Source of the DNA: Streptomyces sedi
GTDB taxonomy: Bacteria; Actinomycetota; Actinomycetes; Streptomycetales; Streptomycetaceae
Reading direction: 5' to 3'
DNA: 64,000 nt
Assembly: GCF_006335015.1 (NCBI RefSeq)
Contig: NZ_VDGT01000007.1
Location: forward strand, 62,001-126,000
The position numbers and the translations under genes are program-made. A model generated the notes under the pieces. The model made no database searches. It worked only from the letters and a program-made list of their open reading frames with translations, and was not told the DNA's origin. Positions 60,647 to 64,000 of this stretch are shown here, piece after piece (the stretch's first letter is position 1; the number at the start of each line of letters is the position of its first letter).

Positions 60647-63217
60647 GTGCCGCTGTCCCGCCGTACCCTGCTCGCCCTGCTGCCTGCCGCGACCGTCGCC
60701 GCCCAGGCCGCCAACTCCACGCCGGCCTCGGCCCGTTCGTCCCGGCGCGCGGCGGCGGACCCGGCCGTCGACCACGCGCGGCTGCTGGCCAACACGGTCG
60801 CCACCTTCGCCGGCACCCCCGAGGCCAACGCCGCGCCCGAGGTCGCGCCGAAGCTGGCCGCGATGGCCGACGCCGCGCGGCGGTGGCTGGCCGACTGGGA
60901 CGCGGCGGGCGAGGGCGAGCTGTTCGCCGGGCTGCCGCTGGGCAGCGACGACTCGGCGTTGAACGCCTCCTACCAGCGCCTCTACGAGATCGCCCTGGCC
61001 ACGGTCGCCCCCGGCGACGCCGCCCCCGACCTGGGCGGGAACGCGGCCGTGCGGCGCCGGGTGCTGGACGGGCTGGCCTGGCTGCACGAGCGCTACTACG
61101 GGGACCAGTCGGCGGGCTACTACGGCAACTGGTTCCACTGGGAGATCGGCATCTCCACCCACGTCACCCGCGTCCTGGTGCTGCTGGCGGCCGAAGCCGC
61201 CGAGCACGCACCGGAGTTGACCGAGACCTACCGTGCCTCGATGGACGCCTACCTGCGCAACGGGCGGGACGGCGACGTCGACCTGGACTCCCGCTTCCAC
61301 ACCGGCGCCAACCTGGCCGACATCACCGTCAACCGAGTCCTCCAGGGCGCGGTCACCGGAGACGAGGCGCGGATCGTGAAGGCCGTCGCCGACCTGGCGA
61401 CGGTGCTCGACCCGATCGACCCGTACGCGCTGCGCCACGGCGTCACGGACGGCTTCTACGCCGACGGCTCGTTCCTCCAGCACGCCTCGGTGGCGTACAC
61501 CGGCTCCTACGGCGTCAGCCTGCTGGGGCGGGTGACGCAGGCGTCCCGGGTGCTGGAGGGGACGGGGTACGTGGCGGGCGGCGAGCTGGTGGAGACGGCG
61601 CGCGGCTGGCTGGTCGACTCCTTCGCGCCCGTCGTCTTCGAGGGCTGGATGATGGAGACGGTCAGGGGCCGGGCCGTCTCCAGGACCACCGGTGGCTACC
61701 AGGCGGCGGCCCCGGTGGTGGAGGCCGCGGTCGACCTGTCGGCCGCCGTGGGGGACCCGGCGTCCGCCGCCGCGCTCCGCGGCTATGTGCGGTATCTGCG
61801 CGGCGCCTCTCCCGTCGCGCCGGACCCGGTCGCGTTCGTCTCGCCGGTGAGCGTGGCCCGTTACGCGGAGATCCTGGCCGACGAGGCGACCCCGCCGGCC
61901 GATCTCGGCCCCGAGTCCCGGCATCTGGCGTTCCACGCGATGGACCGCACGGTGCACCGCAGGCCCGGCTACGCGTTCGCGCTGGCCCGCAGCTCGCGGC
62001 GGATCAGCCGCTACGAGTACATGTCGGGCGAGAACCTGATGCCCTGGTTCCAGGGGGACGGCGCCCACCAGCTGTATCTGACCGGTCAGGACCAGTCGGC
62101 GGCGTTCGGCGTTGACCACCTGACCACCGTCTCCCCCTACCGGTTGGCCGGCGTCGTCGCCCCCGTCGAGGAGCGGGCGACGGTGCCCGAGCTGTACGGC
62201 GCCGCGTGGTACGACAACCCGGAGGCCGGCTTCACCGCCTCGTCCGAGGCGCAGAACACCTATGTCTACTTCCCGCGCTCCCTCAACTCCCACTCCGGCG
62301 GCGCCACCCTGGACGGCTACGGCGCGGTCGGCCTGGTACTCGCCGACGACGTGGCCTGGCGGGACGCGGAGGCGGGTCTGCTGCCGGAGGACTTCGTGGC
62401 CTACCGCAACGCGTCGGGGGTGCGTTCCTGGTTCCTCCTGGACGAGGAGGTGGTGATGCTGACCGCCGGGGTGCGGGACGCGGCGGGTCGCGCGGTGACC
62501 ACGACGGTCGACAGCAGGATCGCCGCGCCGGACGCGGACGTCTCGCTGACCGGGCGGCTCGCCGACGGCCGGCCGTGGGAGGGGCCGGGTGGTGAACAGC
62601 CCCTGTCCTGGCTGCGGTTCGCCGACCGGGACGCGGGCGGGGCGGTCGGCTACGCCTTTCTGGAGCCGACCGGGGCGCACGTCGGCTGGCAGACGGTGAC
62701 CCGCGACCGGCGCGCGGTGCGCACCGGCAACCCGGACACCCCGGTGACCCGGCGCGTCTTCACGCTCGGCACCGAACTCCCGGCCGGGGCGGCCGAGTCG
62801 GGGACGCTGGCGTGCGCGCTGGTGCCCGGCGCCACGGAGGAGGCACTGGCCCGTTACGCCGGGGGACCGGTGCGGGTCCTGGTCAACTCGGAACGCGTCC
62901 AGGCCGTGGAGCACCGGGGGTTGGGGCTGCTGGGCGTCAACTCCTTCGCGCCGGGGCGCCACCGGGTCGGCCCGGTCGAGGTGGAGGGGGCGGCCTCGTT
63001 GCTGCTGCGGCACGCGCCGGACGGCACCGTCGCCCTGGCCGTCGCCGACCCGACGACCGAACGGGACCGCGTCACCGTGACGTTGCGCGGGCGCCGGCTG
63101 CAGCCGGTCGAGGCGGACGAGGGCGTGGGGGTGCGGCGGATCCCGGGCGGGACGCGGGTGACGGTCACGACCCGCCGCGCCTACGGCGCCTCCCGCACGG
63201 TGCGGTTCGCGCGGTAG
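60647..63217 (+). CDS. Secreted polysaccharide lyase family 8
   Basis: An 856-residue lyase of the hyaluronate/chondroitin/xanthan lyase family. The N-terminus SRRTLLALLPAATVAAQAA is a Tat signal. Alpha-toroid residues: GNWFHWEIG at 160-168, Asn222 in HTGANLAD, His279 and Tyr288 (nine apart as in known PL8 enzymes) in FLQHASVAYTGSYG, and the Arg region near ETVRGRAVSR. Beta-domains follow. The enzyme cleaves uronate-containing polysaccharides by beta-elimination. GTG 60647 has GGGAG upstream and gives a proper signal peptide; ATG 60611 is an alternative. Specificity cannot be told. Confidence 0.92.
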   Translation: MPLSRRTLLALLPAATVAAQAANSTPASARSSRRAAADPAVDHARLLANTVATFAGTPEANAAPEVAPKLAAMADAARRWLADWDAAGEGELFAGLPLGSDDSALNASYQRLYEIALATVAPGDAAPDLGGNAAVRRRVLDGLAWLHERYYGDQSAGYYGNWFHWEIGISTHVTRVLVLLAAEAAEHAPELTETYRASMDAYLRNGRDGDVDLDSRFHTGANLADITVNRVLQGAVTGDEARIVKAVADLATVLDPIDPYALRHGVTDGFYADGSFLQHASVAYTGSYGVSLLGRVTQASRVLEGTGYVAGGELVETARGWLVDSFAPVVFEGWMMETVRGRAVSRTTGGYQAAAPVVEAAVDLSAAVGDPASAAALRGYVRYLRGASPVAPDPVAFVSPVSVARYAEILADEATPPADLGPESRHLAFHAMDRTVHRRPGYAFALARSSRRISRYEYMSGENLMPWFQGDGAHQLYLTGQDQSAAFGVDHLTTVSPYRLAGVVAPVEERATVPELYGAAWYDNPEAGFTASSEAQNTYVYFPRSLNSHSGGATLDGYGAVGLVLADDVAWRDAEAGLLPEDFVAYRNASGVRSWFLLDEEVVMLTAGVRDAAGRAVTTTVDSRIAAPDADVSLTGRLADGRPWEGPGGEQPLSWLRFADRDAGGAVGYAFLEPTGAHVGWQTVTRDRRAVRTGNPDTPVTRRVFTLGTELPAGAAESGTLACALVPGATEEALARYAGGPVRVLVNSERVQAVEHRGLGLLGVNSFAPGRHRVGPVEVEGAASLLLRHAPDGTVALAVADPTTERDRVTVTLRGRRLQPVEADEGVGVRRIPGGTRVTVTTRRAYGASRTVRFAR

Positions 63218-63244
63218 GCGCGTCGCCGCGCCGTGCGGAGACGG

Positions 63245-63277
63245 CCGAGGGGGCCGGCGGTGGGCCGGCCCCCTCGG
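63245..63277. terminator. Bidirectional terminator, 14-bp perfect stem
   Basis: Arms 63245-63258 and 63264-63277 pair perfectly around GGTGG, between the PL8 gene and the convergent membrane protein gene. Confidence 0.85.
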
Positions 63278-63306
63278 GCGTGCGGTGCGGTGGCACCCGG
63301 TGCGCG

Positions 63307-64000
63307 TCAGCGGTAGGGCATCGGCTGCGGCGGAGGCATCGGGTACTTGGGGCCGGTGCCGCCGAGGAAGTACCCGGCGAAGAGGGCGGTGGCCGGGGCC
63401 AGCGCCATCAGCGGCCAGGTCATGCCGTGGGCGATGTCCGTCCACGCCTCCCAGACGTCCGAGAAGTCCTCGAAGAAGAGTGTGAAGGCGCTCTCGGCCC
63501 CGTCGGAGGCATCGGAGATCAGCACCGCCATGGCGAAGGTCTCCCCCAGCAGCATCGCCACCACGGCGCCACCGGCCGCCAGCCAGTAGAGGCCGATGTT
63601 CCCGCGGGCCATCAGGGCCGCCGGAAGGCCGATCGCCCCGCCGACCAGCGGTGCCAGCCAGGTGAGTTGGGCGATGTCGATCTCGGTGTCGCCGTTCTCC
63701 ATGGCCTCCTTCATCAGGTCCTCGAAGTCGACGACCATGCCGGTGAGGAAGCCGTAGAGGAGGAACATCCCGACCGCCACCGCGATTGTCAGACCGAGCG
63801 CGGCAGTCGTCCTGTTGGCGGAGCCCGGAGGCGGCGGGGGCGGGAACGGCGCCGGCGCGGGGCCCTGCGGGTAGCCGTAGCCGGGCTGGGGCCCCGGCGG
63901 CGGCTGCTGCGGGTAGCCGTAGCCCGGGCCTCCCTGGCCCGGCGGCCCGGCAGGGCCGGGCGGCGGGGCGGCGGGGCCGGGCGGCGGGGCGGCGGGGCCG
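63307..64000 (-). CDS. Proline-rich membrane protein (5' end outside window)
   Basis: The frame is open to the window edge. The visible part begins with a low-complexity segment of GPAAPPP and GYGYPQ units (about 60 residues), then a hydrophobic segment TTAALGLTIAVAVGMFLLYG, and three further TM-like segments, ending PKYPMPPPQPMPYR. Both ends are proline-rich and probably cytoplasmic. Streptomyces genomes contain many proteins with this layout and unknown function. Confidence 0.7.
   Translation of the reverse strand, partial: GPAAPPPGPAAPPPGPAGPPGQGGPGYGYPQQPPPGPQPGYGYPQGPAPAPFPPPPPPGSANRTTAALGLTIAVAVGMFLLYGFLTGMVVDFEDLMKEAMENGDTEIDIAQLTWLAPLVGGAIGLPAALMARGNIGLYWLAAGGAVVAMLLGETFAMAVLISDASDGAESAFTLFFEDFSDVWEAWTDIAHGMTWPLMALAPATALFAGYFLGGTGPKYPMPPPQPMPYR
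63960..64000. repeat. 21-bp tandem repeat coding GPAAPPP units
   Basis: GCGGCGGGGCGGCGGGGCCG recurs at 63960 and 63981, the second copy cut by the window end. Each unit codes one heptapeptide in the leftward frame. It may continue beyond the window and vary in copy number. Confidence 0.65.

Noticed and set aside
58178..63445. A leftward open frame of 1755 codons over the importer and PL8 genes
   Set aside because: It is antisense to four recognisable genes, has no known motif, and is rich in His, Arg, Gly and Gln, as expected from the complement of high-GC codons.
1..64000. CRISPR array, tRNA/rRNA genes, full insertion sequences or prophage
   Set aside because: No spaced identical repeats, cloverleaf sequences, transposase or phage structural genes were seen on either strand.

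Overview
The window is chromosomal DNA of a high-GC actinomycete, most likely Streptomyces or a close relative. The signs are very high GC, many GTG starts, 4-base ATGA overlaps inside operons, and typical lineage families: a DUF397 protein, a DUF574-type methyltransferase, a CGNR regulator, MMPL and LuxR-type two-component genes, and many TetR regulators. I saw no rRNA, tRNA, CRISPR array, transposase or phage gene. Window edges cut one gene at each end.

Layout. 1-6.7 kb is the edge of a specialised-metabolite cluster: two tandem flavin-dependent halogenase paralogues (the first has lost the halogenase signature motifs), a DHA2 exporter, a convergent TetR and a type II thioesterase. 6.8-13.9 kb holds a zinc-ribbon protein, an MMPL exporter, a histidine kinase and response regulator separated by a methyltransferase, and an MFS transporter. 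14-17.4 kb has a FAD monooxygenase divergent from a TetR across a near-palindromic operator, then an unassigned GT-A-like protein. 17.4-20.7 kb is a glycine betaine/proline ABC transporter. 21.4-27.3 kb has a DUF574 methyltransferase and a four-gene RhaTPQS/LsrACDB-like sugar importer ending at a 23-bp perfect terminator stem.

27.4-45.9 kb is accessory in character: a SUKH protein, a siderophore-interacting flavoprotein, a pair made of a UMP-kinase-like protein and a membrane-anchored Nudix fusion, two methyltransferase/HAD genes, CGNR, MerR and MarR regulators, an azoreductase and an SDR, a decayed Scr1-type regulator still coupled to its DUF397 partner, a TPR protein, a stand-alone RarA/MgsA C-terminal-like protein, and two regulator/oxidoreductase pairs. 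46-50 kb has an exported protein-arginine deiminase with all four catalytic residues and a two-component system.

50.6-63.2 kb is a polysaccharide-utilisation locus: a glucuronoyl esterase (CE15) gene broken by a ~162-bp MITE-like element, a LacI regulator, a Gfo/Idh/MocA-DUF6807-cupin operon, a CUT1 sugar importer without its own ATPase, and a Tat-type PL8 polysaccharide lyase. ATCGAT-centred palindromes lie before the LacI gene and both operons and are candidate operators. The most novel items are the MITE-interrupted CE15 gene, the Nudix/UMP-kinase-like pair, the degenerate halogenase paralogue and the secreted deiminase.
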